From positions 1 through 55,104 of the forward strand of contig JAGAMK010000022.1 in the NCBI GenBank assembly GCA_017624735.1: DNA of 55,104 bases. Reading direction: 5' to 3'. The notes below the pieces were generated by a model that saw only the letters and a program-made list of their open reading frames with translations, was not told the DNA's origin and did not search any database. This DNA comes from Clostridia bacterium (GTDB lineage Bacteria; Bacillota; Clostridia; Oscillospirales; Acutalibacteraceae). Positions 8,443 through 16,564 of this stretch are shown here, in pieces (within the stretch, counting starts at the first letter, position 1; every line of letters starts with the position of its first letter). Made by a program: the position numbers and the translations under genes.

Positions 8443-9028
8443 TCCTTACGAAATTCTTGGTGTGGGAAAAAATACCACAGAAAAAGATATTATGGACGCT
8501 TACAGAAGAATCGCAGGAGAGATAAATCAGTCAAGCCTTTCAGAATATGAAAAAAATGAAAAAATGCGAGAACTGGATTCTGCTTACGACTATGTTCTAA
8601 ATGAAATCCGAGGCACATCTGCATATACACAAAACACAAACGGAAATTATCAGGATTCTTATGGTAATACGCAATTTGCTGATGTCCGTAATTGTATAAA
8701 GTCAGGTAGATTGGATGATGCTGAAACAATACTGAATGGTGTTCCGTCACAGATGCAGAATGCAGAATGGCATTATCTTAAAGGTATAATTTTTCAACGC
8801 AGAGGTTGGCTTAATGAAGCTTTGAGTCACTTTAAAATTGCATCTTCTATGGAACCAAACAATTTTGAATATGCAAACGCATATAATGCTATGGTTAATA
8901 ATGCAAATGGTGGTTACAGAACATCAAGAAAAGGCTCAGATACGGGTGTTTGCGATATTTGTTCAGCATTGCTTTGTGCAGACTGTTGTTGTGAGTGTTG
9001 TGGTGGGGATTTGATTCCGTGTTGTTGA
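8435..9028 (+). CDS. Degenerate J-domain protein with TPR-like middle and Cys-rich tail
   Basis: The 197-residue protein begins with a J-domain-like helix set (NNPYEILGVGKNTTEKDI, then DAYRRIAGE). The HPD tripeptide needed to stimulate DnaK ATPase is missing; the loop reads EINQSSLSEYEK. Residues 80-155 look like TPR helices (SGRLDDAETILNG, WHYLKGIIFQRRGWLNEALSHF). The last 30 residues hold ten cysteines (VCDICSALLCADCCCECCGG..PCC). GGAGGTG at 8422-8428 selects the ATG at 8435 over an upstream GTG inside the ribosome site. It overlaps the DUF5685 gene, so the two probably act together. The tail could bind zinc or iron or be lipidated or membrane-associated; this is not resolvable from sequence. 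Confidence 0.75.
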   Translation: MNNPYEILGVGKNTTEKDIMDAYRRIAGEINQSSLSEYEKNEKMRELDSAYDYVLNEIRGTSAYTQNTNGNYQDSYGNTQFADVRNCIKSGRLDDAETILNGVPSQMQNAEWHYLKGIIFQRRGWLNEALSHFKIASSMEPNNFEYANAYNAMVNNANGGYRTSRKGSDTGVCDICSALLCADCCCECCGGDLIPCC

Positions 9029-9029
9029 T

Positions 9030-9575
9030 ATGAATGGTAGAAAAAAGCTTTCATTTAAGGTAGCCCTTGGAGGCGTTATAGCAGCACTTTCCCTGTTGCT
9101 TATGCTTGTTGCAGGAGTTACAACAAGTCTTGTTTATGCCATTCCTATGATAACAGGTGCTTTTCTCATGATGCTTGTTATAGAGTTTGGTGCAAGGTTT
9201 GCTGTGCTTGAGTATATTGCAATCTCCATTATTTCATTGTTGCTTTTAGGAAATAAAGAAGCAGCAATAATGTATGTTGCATTCTTTGGATATTATCCAA
9301 TTATCAAAAGTTTTATCGAAAAGATTCCAAGAAAGACTATTGGTTGGATTATAAAATATTTAATCTTCAATGTATCAATGGTTGTAGCATATTTTGTTGT
9401 GTCAAAAATCTTTATGATTACCTTTGATGATTTGGAAGGTTTTGGCAAATATGCTATGCCGGTATTGCTGTTGATTGGTAATATCTTATTTGTGCTGTAC
9501 GATATAATGTTAACAAGATTAGTAACATTATACATCTACAAATGGCAAAAATACGTAAAAAGGATGTTTAAGTAG
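9030..9575 (+). CDS. Multi-pass membrane protein of unknown function
   Basis: The 181-residue hydrophobic protein has about five membrane segments: residues 9-25, 30-48, 55-85, 108-125 and 140-165. A basic KKLSFK N-terminus and a KWQKYVKRMFK C-terminus suggest cytosolic ends. Size and layout are reminiscent of ECF-transporter substrate (S) components, but no family motif is clear. It starts two bases after the J-like gene's stop and is followed two bases later by radC, so it belongs to the metF-radC operon. Confidence 0.65.
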   Translation: MNGRKKLSFKVALGGVIAALSLLLMLVAGVTTSLVYAIPMITGAFLMMLVIEFGARFAVLEYIAISIISLLLLGNKEAAIMYVAFFGYYPIIKSFIEKIPRKTIGWIIKYLIFNVSMVVAYFVVSKIFMITFDDLEGFGKYAMPVLLLIGNILFVLYDIMLTRLVTLYIYKWQKYVKRMFK

Positions 9576-9576
9576 G

Positions 9577-10317
9577 ATGGCGTCAAAAAACCCTGGAACA
9601 AACACTAATAATAAGAAGGGTACAGAAAAGAATATTCACGAGGGTCATAGAGAAAGAATAAGACAAAGGTTTCTAAAAGAGGGTTTGGATAGTTTTCAAC
9701 CGCATAATGTTCTTGAGTTGCTTTTGTTTTATTGCATCCCCATTAAAGATACTAATAAAGTAGCACACTCGTTAATTAACCACTTTGGTTCGCTTTCATC
9801 TGTTTTTGATGCTAGTTTTGAAGATTTATGCAAGGTTAATGGCATAGGTGAAAAAAGTGCAACTCTTATAAAATTAATGCCAGAGTTATTCAGAAAATAT
9901 GAAGTTGATAAGGTGAATAATGAGGATGCAGTTTTAAATACATGCGAACTTGTTGCTGGGTATGTTTCAAAATATTTTAAGGGTGTAACCGAAGAAAGAC
10001 TTTATCTTCTTTGTCTTGATTCTGCTTTCAGAGTATTGTGCTTTGAACAAATAAGTACGGGAACAGTTAATGTGGCTCCAGTAAATAATCGGAAAATTGT
10101 AGAGTTGGCATATAGATATAATGCATCAAATATTATTTTGGTACATAATCATCCATCAGGTGTAGTTGCACCATCGAAAGCTGATGTTAATGCAACAGTT
10201 TCAATGATTGAATTATTTAAATCACTCGGCATAAAATTAAATGACCATATGATAATTGGTAATGGTGAAGACTTCTTCTCTTTTCGAAGAAGTGGGAAAT
10301 GGAAAGGTTTATTTTAA
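9577..10317 (+). CDS. radC: RadC/DUF2466 family JAB-domain protein
   Basis: The 246-residue protein has the two RadC parts. N-terminal helix-hairpin-helix segments occur near residues 20-105 (EGHRERIRQRF, ELLLFYCIP, VNGIGEKSATLIKL). The JAB/MPN+ domain carries VHNHPSGVVAPSKADV, giving the H-x-H-x(n)-S-x2-D zinc site near residues 189-200. A role in DNA repair was proposed historically but the biochemical activity is not settled; the MPN+ motif suggests a metallo-hydrolase. It is the last gene of the operon, followed by a separate tRNA unit. Confidence 0.9.
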   Translation: MASKNPGTNTNNKKGTEKNIHEGHRERIRQRFLKEGLDSFQPHNVLELLLFYCIPIKDTNKVAHSLINHFGSLSSVFDASFEDLCKVNGIGEKSATLIKLMPELFRKYEVDKVNNEDAVLNTCELVAGYVSKYFKGVTEERLYLLCLDSAFRVLCFEQISTGTVNVAPVNNRKIVELAYRYNASNIILVHNHPSGVVAPSKADVNATVSMIELFKSLGIKLNDHMIIGNGEDFFSFRRSGKWKGLF

Positions 10318-10335
10318 AAAAGTTCATCTTTACTA

Positions 10336-10364
10336 TTGACTTTTATTTGTGAATTTCATATAAT
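10336..10364 (+). promoter_or_regulatory. Sigma-A promoter of tRNA-Leu
   Basis: TTGACT and a perfect TATAAT are separated by 17 bases. The predicted start is about ten bases before the mature tRNA. Confidence 0.75.
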
Positions 10365-10381
10365 ATCAAGGTCACATAATT

Positions 10382-10468
10382 GCCGGTGTGATGGAATTGG
10401 CAGACGTGCTGGACTCAAAATCCAGTGGTAGCGATACCGTACCGGTTCGACCCCGGTCACCGGCACCA
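10382..10468 (+). tRNA. tRNA-Leu (anticodon CAA)
   Basis: The acceptor stem GCCGGTG pairs with CACCGGC at 10458-10464 and ACCA is encoded. The anticodon stem CTGGA/TCCAG encloses CTCAAAA, giving anticodon CAA for UUG codons. A long class II variable arm and the GGTTCGACCCC T-arm are present. It is a monocistronic gene with its own promoter and terminator. Confidence 0.96.
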
Positions 10469-10471
10469 CAT

Positions 10472-10498
10472 AAGGACTTCTAGTGAAGTCCTTTTTTA
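10472..10498 (+). terminator. Terminator of tRNA-Leu
   Basis: AAGGACTTC-TAGT-GAAGTCCTT is followed immediately by a T-run. Confidence 0.85.
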
Positions 10499-10529
10499 TT
10501 TTATATATGGTTTTTAAATGCTTTTCTTA

Positions 10530-10558
10530 TTGCATTTACAAATTTAGTGTGATAAAAT
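10530..10558 (+). promoter_or_regulatory. Promoter of M28 peptidase
   Basis: TTGCAT and TAAAAT have a 17-base spacer, 30 bases before the start codon. Confidence 0.5.
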
Positions 10559-10588
10559 AGTTTCATAAATTTTGGAAGGGGAATCTCT

Positions 10589-11806
10589 ATGGATTTAAAG
10601 AAAGTTATTGAGAAAAAAGACTCTGCTGCACAGTTTATGATTGATGAAATCACTCATATTTGCACAAAGTTCGAAAAAAGAGCACCTGGTACTAAAGGTG
10701 AACAACAGGCTTGTGAATATATGGCAGACCAGTTGAAAGAATTAGGTTGTGATACTGTTTATGTTGACGAGTTCAAAGAAAACCCTGACTCTTTCTATGG
10801 TTGGATTTATTTCACAATTACATGTTGTTTCTTAGCACTTGCATCATATTTCTTTTTGCCTGTGCTTTCAATCGTGTTTATAGTCCTTGGACTTGCGCTC
10901 TGCTTCTTGCAGTTTGGCCTTTATAAGAAAACAGTTGATAAATGCTTTAAAGAATTAACAGGTCACAATGCAGCAGGTTTCAAAAAGCCAACAGGTGAAG
11001 TGAAGAGAAGAATTATCTTCAACGGTCACCCTGATGCTACTTGGGAATGGCCTTTCAAATATAAGTTTACATATCTTGGATTTGACATTCACATGATGCT
11101 TTGCTTTTTTGGTGCGTTCTACACTGTTGGTATCGCTATTGCTCGTCTTGTGGGTGCACTTGAGGGTGAGCTTGCAACAAAACTTGGACTTATTGGTCTT
11201 GTTTTCGTTCCTTTCTGGTTTGGCCTTTACTTTATGTGGAATAAAAAGAGAGTTGTTGATGGTGCTAACGATAATCTTTCAGGTTGTTACATTGGTATTG
11301 CAATTCTTAAAGCACTTAAAGAAGAAGGCATTGAACTCGAAAATACAGAAATCGGTGTTGTTCTTACTGGTTCTGAAGAAGCAGGTCTTCGTGGTGCAAA
11401 AGCATGGTGTGAAGCACATGCGCACGAATTCAATGATGTTCCTACATTCGTTTATGCTTATGATACAATTACACAGCCTGAATATATGCAGGTAAACTAT
11501 CGTGACCTCAACGCAACAGTTAAGGCTGACAAGGATGTTGGCGACTTATATTATGAAGCTTGTCAGGAACTTGGTATCCATTGTGGCAAGGGTGTTGTTC
11601 CTCCACTTGGTGGTGCAACTGACTCAGCAGCATTCGCACAGGCAGGTATGCGTTCAATAGGTGTTACAGCACTTAACCATGCGCTTCCTGATTTCTATCA
11701 TACAAGACTCGATACACCTGAAAAACTTAACAAGACATGTCTTGCAGACTGCTTTGCAGCAAGTGTTAAGGTCCTTGAAAAGTTTGATAACGGCGCAAAA
11801 CAGTAA
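10589..11806 (+). CDS. M28-family metallopeptidase with internal membrane segments
   Basis: The 405-residue protein shows the M28 co-catalytic zinc pattern: HPDATWEW near 150, the bridging Asp in GANDNLSG near 228, the Glu pair in GSEEAGLRGA near 262, AYDT near 288 and a late His in FYHTRLDTPEKL near 374. Unusually, hydrophobic hairpins interrupt it at about residues 73-108 and 170-213. These would anchor it in the membrane and may place the active site at the membrane face. M28 enzymes are amino- or carboxypeptidases. It starts with GGAAGGGG at 10573, is monocistronic, and is followed by a strong terminator. The substrate is unknown. Confidence 0.82.
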   Translation: MDLKKVIEKKDSAAQFMIDEITHICTKFEKRAPGTKGEQQACEYMADQLKELGCDTVYVDEFKENPDSFYGWIYFTITCCFLALASYFFLPVLSIVFIVLGLALCFLQFGLYKKTVDKCFKELTGHNAAGFKKPTGEVKRRIIFNGHPDATWEWPFKYKFTYLGFDIHMMLCFFGAFYTVGIAIARLVGALEGELATKLGLIGLVFVPFWFGLYFMWNKKRVVDGANDNLSGCYIGIAILKALKEEGIELENTEIGVVLTGSEEAGLRGAKAWCEAHAHEFNDVPTFVYAYDTITQPEYMQVNYRDLNATVKADKDVGDLYYEACQELGIHCGKGVVPPLGGATDSAAFAQAGMRSIGVTALNHALPDFYHTRLDTPEKLNKTCLADCFAASVKVLEKFDNGAKQ

Positions 11807-11817
11807 TTCAGTAGCTT

Positions 11818-11850
11818 TACTCCCTTGTGAAAGCAGGGGAGTATTTTTTT
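11818..11850 (+). terminator. Intrinsic terminator
   Basis: TACTCCC and GGGGAGTA form the stem, followed by seven Ts, just after the M28 gene. Confidence 0.75.
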
Positions 11851-11872
11851 GTTCATTTTTTATTAAAAAACA

Positions 11873-11901
11873 TTGAAATGAACAATGCGTTGTGTTATAA
11901 T
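11873..11901 (+). promoter_or_regulatory. Promoter of GPH transporter
   Basis: TTGAAA, a 17-base spacer and a perfect TATAAT, about 32 bases before the start codon. Confidence 0.65.
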
Positions 11902-11932
11902 TACAATATTATAATTATGAAAGAGGGATTTT

Positions 11933-13528
11933 ATGAAAATCAATGACCTTTTGCATAAAGTCTATGGCACAAATCCAGCTGACAAAGGCAGTCTTCAGCC
12001 TAAAGAAGCACTTGCTTATGGTATCGCAGGTTTCGGCCAGAACTTTGTTTGCACAATTATAGGTTCATTCCTTACAGTGTTTATGACAGATGCTCTTCTT
12101 TTTGGTAGTGTTCAGGAAGGCGGAATCTTTGGTGCACTTAATGGCGCAACTGCTGTTGCTATTTTGATGCTTGGTGTTCGTATTTTTGACGCTTTCAACG
12201 ACCCGATTATGGGATCAGTAGTTGATAAGACCAGAACAAAGTGGGGTAAATGTCGTCCTTACCTTAAATGGATGGCTATTCCTATTGCTATTATGACAAT
12301 TATTTGTTTCTTGCCACTTCCAGCAAAACAACTCTACTCATTTGTTATTATTGCTGTTATTTACACAGTTTGGTCTGTTGCATATACTATTGCTGACGTT
12401 CCTTACTGGGGACTTTCAACATGTATGACCAACGATACAGTTGTTCGTGGCAACCTTCTTACAGTTACTCGTCTTCTTTGCACACTTGGTGCAGGTATTG
12501 TTACAGTTTTCCTACCTGTTATTACAAATGGAATTACTGCTAAATACAAATATACAGAAGATATGATTGAACAGATTAAGATTGACAAGGCAGCAGAAAT
12601 TGCAAGTATTGTTGATAAACAAGGTATTGACTATGATAAAGCAGTGAATTCTTTTGTTAATACAGTTATCAAAGGTCAGGAAATGAATAATGCGGAAACG
12701 CTTAAATGGATATACTTTATTGCTGCAGTAATTCTTGTTGTTGTGGCAGTTCCAATGTTCTTCTATGGCTTTAAGCATACTAATGAACGCTTTACAACTG
12801 ACGATAACCCACCAAGCTTTGGACACAATATGAAGCTTCTCTTCAAGAACAAAGAACTTCTTCTTATTGTTCTTTCTGGTGTTCTTGGCGGTGCAAGAAT
12901 GGTTTATACATACACAGGTGGTCTTTACTTTGCCAAGTATGTTCTTAAAGACTACGGTGGAGAAGGATTATATAGTATTATTACTCTTCTTGTTGTTCCG
13001 GGAGGACTTATAGCATCTCTCCTTGTTCCGTGGATGTCAAAGAAGTTTACAAAGAAATGGACATACATTATCGTTCACATTTTCGGCGGTATTGTGATGG
13101 CTATTATGTATTTTGTTGGCTATGAGTCAGCAGGAGCCTTAATCGTTGCTGCTATCGGTCTTGTTCTTCTTGGTATTCCACAGGGTGTTAATAACATTAT
13201 CACTTATGCTATGATAGGTGATACTGTTGATTATCTTGAATGGAAAACAGGTGAACGTGGTGAGGGTATCTGCTTCGCTATGCAGACACTTATCAATAAG
13301 ATTGGTATGGCTGTTGGTGCGTTTATCGGTGTTATTTCATTCTCTGTTTCTGGTTGTGATGCTGAAACTCTTACAATTGAAAGTCCTGATACACTTTGGA
13401 ATATGCTCGTTCTTTCAGGCGTTATCAGTATGTTTGCTTGTGCTGTTCCAATGTTCTTCTACACAATCACAGAGAAAAAACAGGCACAGATGGTTGCTGA
13501 AATTGAAGCAAGAAAAGCTACTAAATAA
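11933..13528 (+). CDS. GPH-family (MelB-like) sugar:cation symporter
   Basis: The 531-residue, 12-helix protein has GPH hallmarks. These include YGIAGFGQNF in the first helix, RIFDAFNDPIMGSVVDKTRTKWGKCRPYLKW across helices 2-3 (the Na+/melibiose-type acidic site), WSVAYTIADVPYWGLS and YAMIGDTVDYLEWKTGER near residue 430. GPH transporters import glycosides, pentosides or hexuronides with Na+ or H+. It is longer than MelB (about 470) because of a charged insert at residues 200-245 (DMIEQIKIDKAAE..). It has its own promoter and terminator and no neighbouring glycosidase, so the sugar cannot be named. A Na+ gradient from the decarboxylase operon could power it. Confidence 0.9.
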   Translation: MKINDLLHKVYGTNPADKGSLQPKEALAYGIAGFGQNFVCTIIGSFLTVFMTDALLFGSVQEGGIFGALNGATAVAILMLGVRIFDAFNDPIMGSVVDKTRTKWGKCRPYLKWMAIPIAIMTIICFLPLPAKQLYSFVIIAVIYTVWSVAYTIADVPYWGLSTCMTNDTVVRGNLLTVTRLLCTLGAGIVTVFLPVITNGITAKYKYTEDMIEQIKIDKAAEIASIVDKQGIDYDKAVNSFVNTVIKGQEMNNAETLKWIYFIAAVILVVVAVPMFFYGFKHTNERFTTDDNPPSFGHNMKLLFKNKELLLIVLSGVLGGARMVYTYTGGLYFAKYVLKDYGGEGLYSIITLLVVPGGLIASLLVPWMSKKFTKKWTYIIVHIFGGIVMAIMYFVGYESAGALIVAAIGLVLLGIPQGVNNIITYAMIGDTVDYLEWKTGERGEGICFAMQTLINKIGMAVGAFIGVISFSVSGCDAETLTIESPDTLWNMLVLSGVISMFACAVPMFFYTITEKKQAQMVAEIEARKATK

Positions 13529-13545
13529 TTGTTTTATGAAATATC

Positions 13546-13580
13546 GGACGGTGGTAGGAAACTATCACCGTTCTTTTTTG
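13546..13580 (+). terminator. Terminator with GAAA tetraloop
   Basis: A 12-bp stem at 13546-13557/13562-13573 closed by GAAA is followed by six Ts. It separates the transporter from sfsA. Confidence 0.85.
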
Positions 13581-13587
13581 GTGTAGT

Positions 13588-14262
13588 ATGAAATATGAGA
13601 ATATTATAAAAGGAATTTTTATAGAGAGACCTAATCGATTTATTGCAATATGTGATATCGACGGTAAAAAAGAAATCTGCCATGTAAAAAACACCGGCAG
13701 ATGCCGAGAATTGCTCATAAAAGGTGCTACAGTATATCTTGAGAAAAGTTCTAATCCAAATAGAAAAACGCAATATGACCTTGTTACAGTCCAAAAGAAC
13801 GATAGATTAATAAATATTGATAGTCAAGTTGTTAACAAAGTTGCTTTTGACTTTCTTCCAACACTTTTTGAAGGTGTTAAATTCATAAAACCTGAATATA
13901 AATATGGTAATTCACGATTTGATTTTTATGTTGAAACAGAGTATGAAAAAATATTTATAGAAGTTAAAGGTGTAACACTTGAAAATGACGGTGTAGTTCG
14001 TTTTCCTGATGCTCCAACGGAGAGGGGAATAAAACACCTTAAAGAGCTGCAAAAAGCTGTTAAAGAAGGATATAAGGCCTATGTACTGTTTGTGATTCAA
14101 ATGTCTGATGTGAAATACTTTGAACCGAATTCACAGACACATCCTGAATTTGCAGAAGAATTAAGAAATGCAAGGGATAATGAGGTTGTTCCATTAGCAT
14201 TTGATTGTGCCGTAACACCTGACTCAATAGAAATAAGAAAATCGGTACTGATAAAGATATAA
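13588..14262 (+). CDS. sfsA: SfsA family nuclease-like protein
   Basis: The 224-residue protein matches SfsA in length and motifs: N-terminal FIERPNRFIA, CHVKNTGRCREL near 35, YGNSRFDFYVE and IEVKGVTLENDGVVRFPDAPTERG near 128-155, and VIQMSDVKYFEPN. The D..E-x-K pattern (DFYVE..IEVKG) is a PD-(D/E)XK nuclease core, and SfsA proteins have been linked to DNA/RNA cleavage and to sugar-fermentation gene control. The ATG follows the upstream terminator by only eight bases, so the ribosome site would be in the terminator's T-rich tail; none is obvious. Confidence 0.92.
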   Translation: MKYENIIKGIFIERPNRFIAICDIDGKKEICHVKNTGRCRELLIKGATVYLEKSSNPNRKTQYDLVTVQKNDRLINIDSQVVNKVAFDFLPTLFEGVKFIKPEYKYGNSRFDFYVETEYEKIFIEVKGVTLENDGVVRFPDAPTERGIKHLKELQKAVKEGYKAYVLFVIQMSDVKYFEPNSQTHPEFAEELRNARDNEVVPLAFDCAVTPDSIEIRKSVLIKI

Positions 14263-14264
14263 AA

Positions 14265-14291
14265 AAACGTAGTCAAATTGACTACGTTTTA
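14265..14291. terminator. Bidirectional terminator between sfsA and oadB
   Basis: AACGTAGTC-AAATT-GACTACGTT is flanked by an A-run and a T-run. It serves the converging sfsA and decarboxylase operons. Confidence 0.8.
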
Positions 14292-14317
14292 ATTCTGTGT
14301 ATTTGAGTTTTTTATTA

Positions 14318-15502
14318 TTAACCAAACTGTGAAAGCAAGAAACCGGCAGCAACTGCTGAACCGATAACACCTGCAACATTTGGTCCCATTGCGTGCATCA
14401 AAAGGAAATTTGAAGGGTTATATTTTCTACCTTCAGTTTGTGAAACACGAGCAGCCATAGGAACAGCAGAAACACCTGCTGAACCGATAAGAGGATTAAC
14501 TTTGCCACCTGTCACGAGATTCATAATTTTTGCAAAGATTACACCACCAGCTGTTGAGAATGCGAATGCGAGCAAGCCGATTCCGATAACAAGAAGAGTT
14601 TTCTTATTAAGGAATGCTGACCCTTCTGCAGTAGCACCAACAGTTGTACCAAGCAAAATTGTGACAATATTGCAAAGTGAATTTTGTGCAGTATCTGAAA
14701 GTCTGTCAGTAAGTCCGCTTTCTTTAAAAAGGTTACCGAGCATAAGGAAACCAAGAAGAGGAGCAACTGAAGGAAGAATAAGAACACAGATAACAGTAAC
14801 AATAATAGGGAAGATAATCTTTTCAGCTTTACTAACTGTGCGAAGCTGATTCATTTTGATTTCTCTTTCCTTTTTGGTTGTGAGCATCTTCATGATAGGT
14901 GGTTGTATCAATGGAATAAGAGCCATATATGAATATGCAGCAACTGCGATTGAACCCAAAAGGTGAGGAGCAAGTTTTCCTGTAAGGAAAATAGCTGTAG
15001 GACCATCAGCACCACCGATGATAGCAATGGAAGCTGCTTCCTCAGGTGTAAACTGACCTGAAAGCATAGCAACAGTAAATGCTACATAAATGCCTAATTG
15101 AGCAGCTGCACCAAGCAAAAGGCTTGATGGGTTTGCAAGAAGTGGTCCGAAATCTGTCATAGCACCAACACCCATAAAGATAAGACATGGGAAAATACTT
15201 GACTTAACACCTGCGTATATAAGTCTTAAAACACCGGTGTCATACCAATGAGCATTCGGGTCTAAATATGGATTGTTATCGCCGACAAACGACATGTTTG
15301 TAGGGTCTGCCATAATTTCGGGATAAATGTTAACAAGAAGCATACCAAAAGCAATTGGAATTAAGAGTAATGGTTCAAATTTCTTAACTATTGCAAAATA
15401 TAGAAGAACAAAAGAAACACCAATCATAACCCAGTTTTGCCATGGAAGGTTAACAAAATTAGACTGATTAAAAAGCTCAATAAGAGCATTAATTATTTGC
15501 AT
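14318..15502 (-). CDS. oadB: Na+-translocating decarboxylase beta subunit
   Basis: The 394-residue integral membrane protein is of the OadB/GcdB/MmdB family, the Na+ channel that decarboxylates carboxybiotin and pumps Na+ out. Diagnostic segments include LIPIAFGMLLVNIYPEI, LIFMGVGAMTDFGPLL, IIGGADGPTAIFLT (the conserved Na+-site Asp) and GSAGVSAVPMAARVSQ. Nine or more hydrophobic helices are seen. It is the last gene of the four-gene minus-strand operon alpha, gamma-like, biotin carrier, beta. The substrate (oxaloacetate, methylmalonyl-CoA or glutaconyl-CoA) is set by the alpha subunit, which here looks like a carboxyltransferase for oxaloacetate or pyruvate. Confidence 0.94.
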   Translation of the reverse strand: MQIINALIELFNQSNFVNLPWQNWVMIGVSFVLLYFAIVKKFEPLLLIPIAFGMLLVNIYPEIMADPTNMSFVGDNNPYLDPNAHWYDTGVLRLIYAGVKSSIFPCLIFMGVGAMTDFGPLLANPSSLLLGAAAQLGIYVAFTVAMLSGQFTPEEAASIAIIGGADGPTAIFLTGKLAPHLLGSIAVAAYSYMALIPLIQPPIMKMLTTKKEREIKMNQLRTVSKAEKIIFPIIVTVICVLILPSVAPLLGFLMLGNLFKESGLTDRLSDTAQNSLCNIVTILLGTTVGATAEGSAFLNKKTLLVIGIGLLAFAFSTAGGVIFAKIMNLVTGGKVNPLIGSAGVSAVPMAARVSQTEGRKYNPSNFLLMHAMGPNVAGVIGSAVAAGFLLSQFG

Positions 15503-15515
15503 ATCTGCACCTCAA

Positions 15516-15950
15516 TTAGCCGAGAACTGCAAGAACTTCGTCAGTAGCAACTGATGCACCCTTTGTAGCGATAACCTGTTTAACTGTACCTGCACAAGGA
15601 GCAACGATTTCATTTTCCATCTTCATTGCTTCAAGGATGAAAAGAACATCGCCTTCGTTTACTGATTGACCGTTAGAAACGTTAACTGAAAGAACTGTAC
15701 CTGGCATTGGAGCAGTTACTTTTGTGCCGTCACCAACTGCAACAGGGGCAGGAGCAACTGCAGGAGCTGCTGGGGCTGCTTCAACAACAGGTGTTGCAGC
15801 TGGACCAGCTACAGGTGTTGCAACAGGAGCAACAGGTGCAGCAAGTACAACAGGAGCTGCTGATGGAACAACTGCAGTAACAACTGCTTCGTTAAGTTCA
15901 TTTACTTCAACTTCGTAATCATTTCCGTTTAATGTAACAACATATTTCAT
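15516..15950 (-). CDS. Biotin carrier subunit of Na+-pump decarboxylase
   Basis: The 144-residue protein has a short N-terminal strand region ([19 protein letters not shown]), an Ala/Pro/Val-rich flexible linker (residues 28-75) and a C-terminal biotinyl domain. The biotinylated lysine lies in EAMKMENEI near residue 110. The carrier shuttles carboxyl groups from the alpha subunit to the beta channel. It lies 13 bases upstream of oadB and 14 bases downstream of the gamma-like gene. Stand-alone carriers of this kind are normal in Clostridia and glutaconyl-CoA or methylmalonyl-CoA systems. Confidence 0.93.
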   Translation of the reverse strand: MKYVVTLNGNDYEVEVNELNEAVVTAVVPSAAPVVLAAPVAPVATPVAGPAATPVVEAAPAAPAVAPAPVAVGDGTKVTAPMPGTVLSVNVSNGQSVNEGDVLFILEAMKMENEIVAPCAGTVKQVIATKGASVATDEVLAVLG

Positions 15951-15964
15951 TTTAATTTTCTCCT

Positions 15965-16552
15965 TTATTTCTCAATGAGTTTAATTGATTTAAATACAAG
16001 TTTGTCAAGTGGAATTCCTGATTCTTTGCTTGTGATTGCCATTACTTTAGCTGCAGTTTCTTCGTCTGTTTTGTAAAGTTCAGGTGTGTCGCAAAGCTTG
16101 ATTGACTTAAATACAAGTCTTTCAAGTGGAATTTCTGTCTGATGGCTGATAATTGCCATGATTGATGCCGCTGTCTTAAAGTCTGTTTTATAAAGTTCAA
16201 GAGAGTCATCAAGTTTAATTGAACTAAATGAGAGTCTCTGAAGTGGAATACCACTTTCGTGACTTACAATAGCCATAATTGATGCTGCAGTTTTGCAGTC
16301 TGTTTTATAAAGTGTAACACCGTTTGAATATTGAACAGGAGCAGGTGTAACAGTTTCAACCGGAGCAGGGGATGTAACTTTTTCCACAACATGAGTTTCT
16401 GTTGCTGGAGTTTCCTCTGCTTTATTTGCACTGCCTTCAACTGCGCGGATTACCTTTGAAAGCATCACAATAATAACTGCAAGAAGTATAAGAACAATTA
16501 AAACGACAATAAATCCGGTAGCAGAAACACTTAAAATTTCTGGTAATGTCAT
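15965..16552 (-). CDS. OadG-like gamma subunit with triplicated C-terminal domain
   Basis: The 195-residue protein has one N-terminal membrane helix (residues 11-33), typical of the OadG/MmdD assembly subunit. A Pro/Thr linker (45-78) and three tandem 39-residue units follow (81-119, 120-158, 159-195). Each unit has the form LYKTD-x-x-TAA-x-x-MAI-x-S-x-x-x-x-IPL-x-x-L-x-F-x-SIKL. One such unit resembles the small helical end found once in usual gamma/delta subunits; three copies in one chain are unusual. Gamma subunits tether alpha to beta and often bind zinc. It sits between the carboxyltransferase and the biotin carrier, with 12- and 14-base gaps. Confidence 0.8.
   Translation of the reverse strand: MTLPEILSVSATGFIVVLIVLILLAVIIVMLSKVIRAVEGSANKAEETPATETHVVEKVTSPAPVETVTPAPVQYSNGVTLYKTDCKTAASIMAIVSHESGIPLQRLSFSSIKLDDSLELYKTDFKTAASIMAIISHQTEIPLERLVFKSIKLCDTPELYKTDEETAAKVMAITSKESGIPLDKLVFKSIKLIEK
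15968..16312 (-). repeat. Three in-frame 117-base coding repeats
   Basis: The units are 16196-16312, 16079-16195 and 15968-16078 (the last is 111 bases). They encode the three LYKTD...SIKL units of the gamma-like subunit. The copies are clearly related but diverged, so the triplication is not recent. Confidence 0.85.
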
Positions 16553-16564
16553 TTTATGTCCTCC

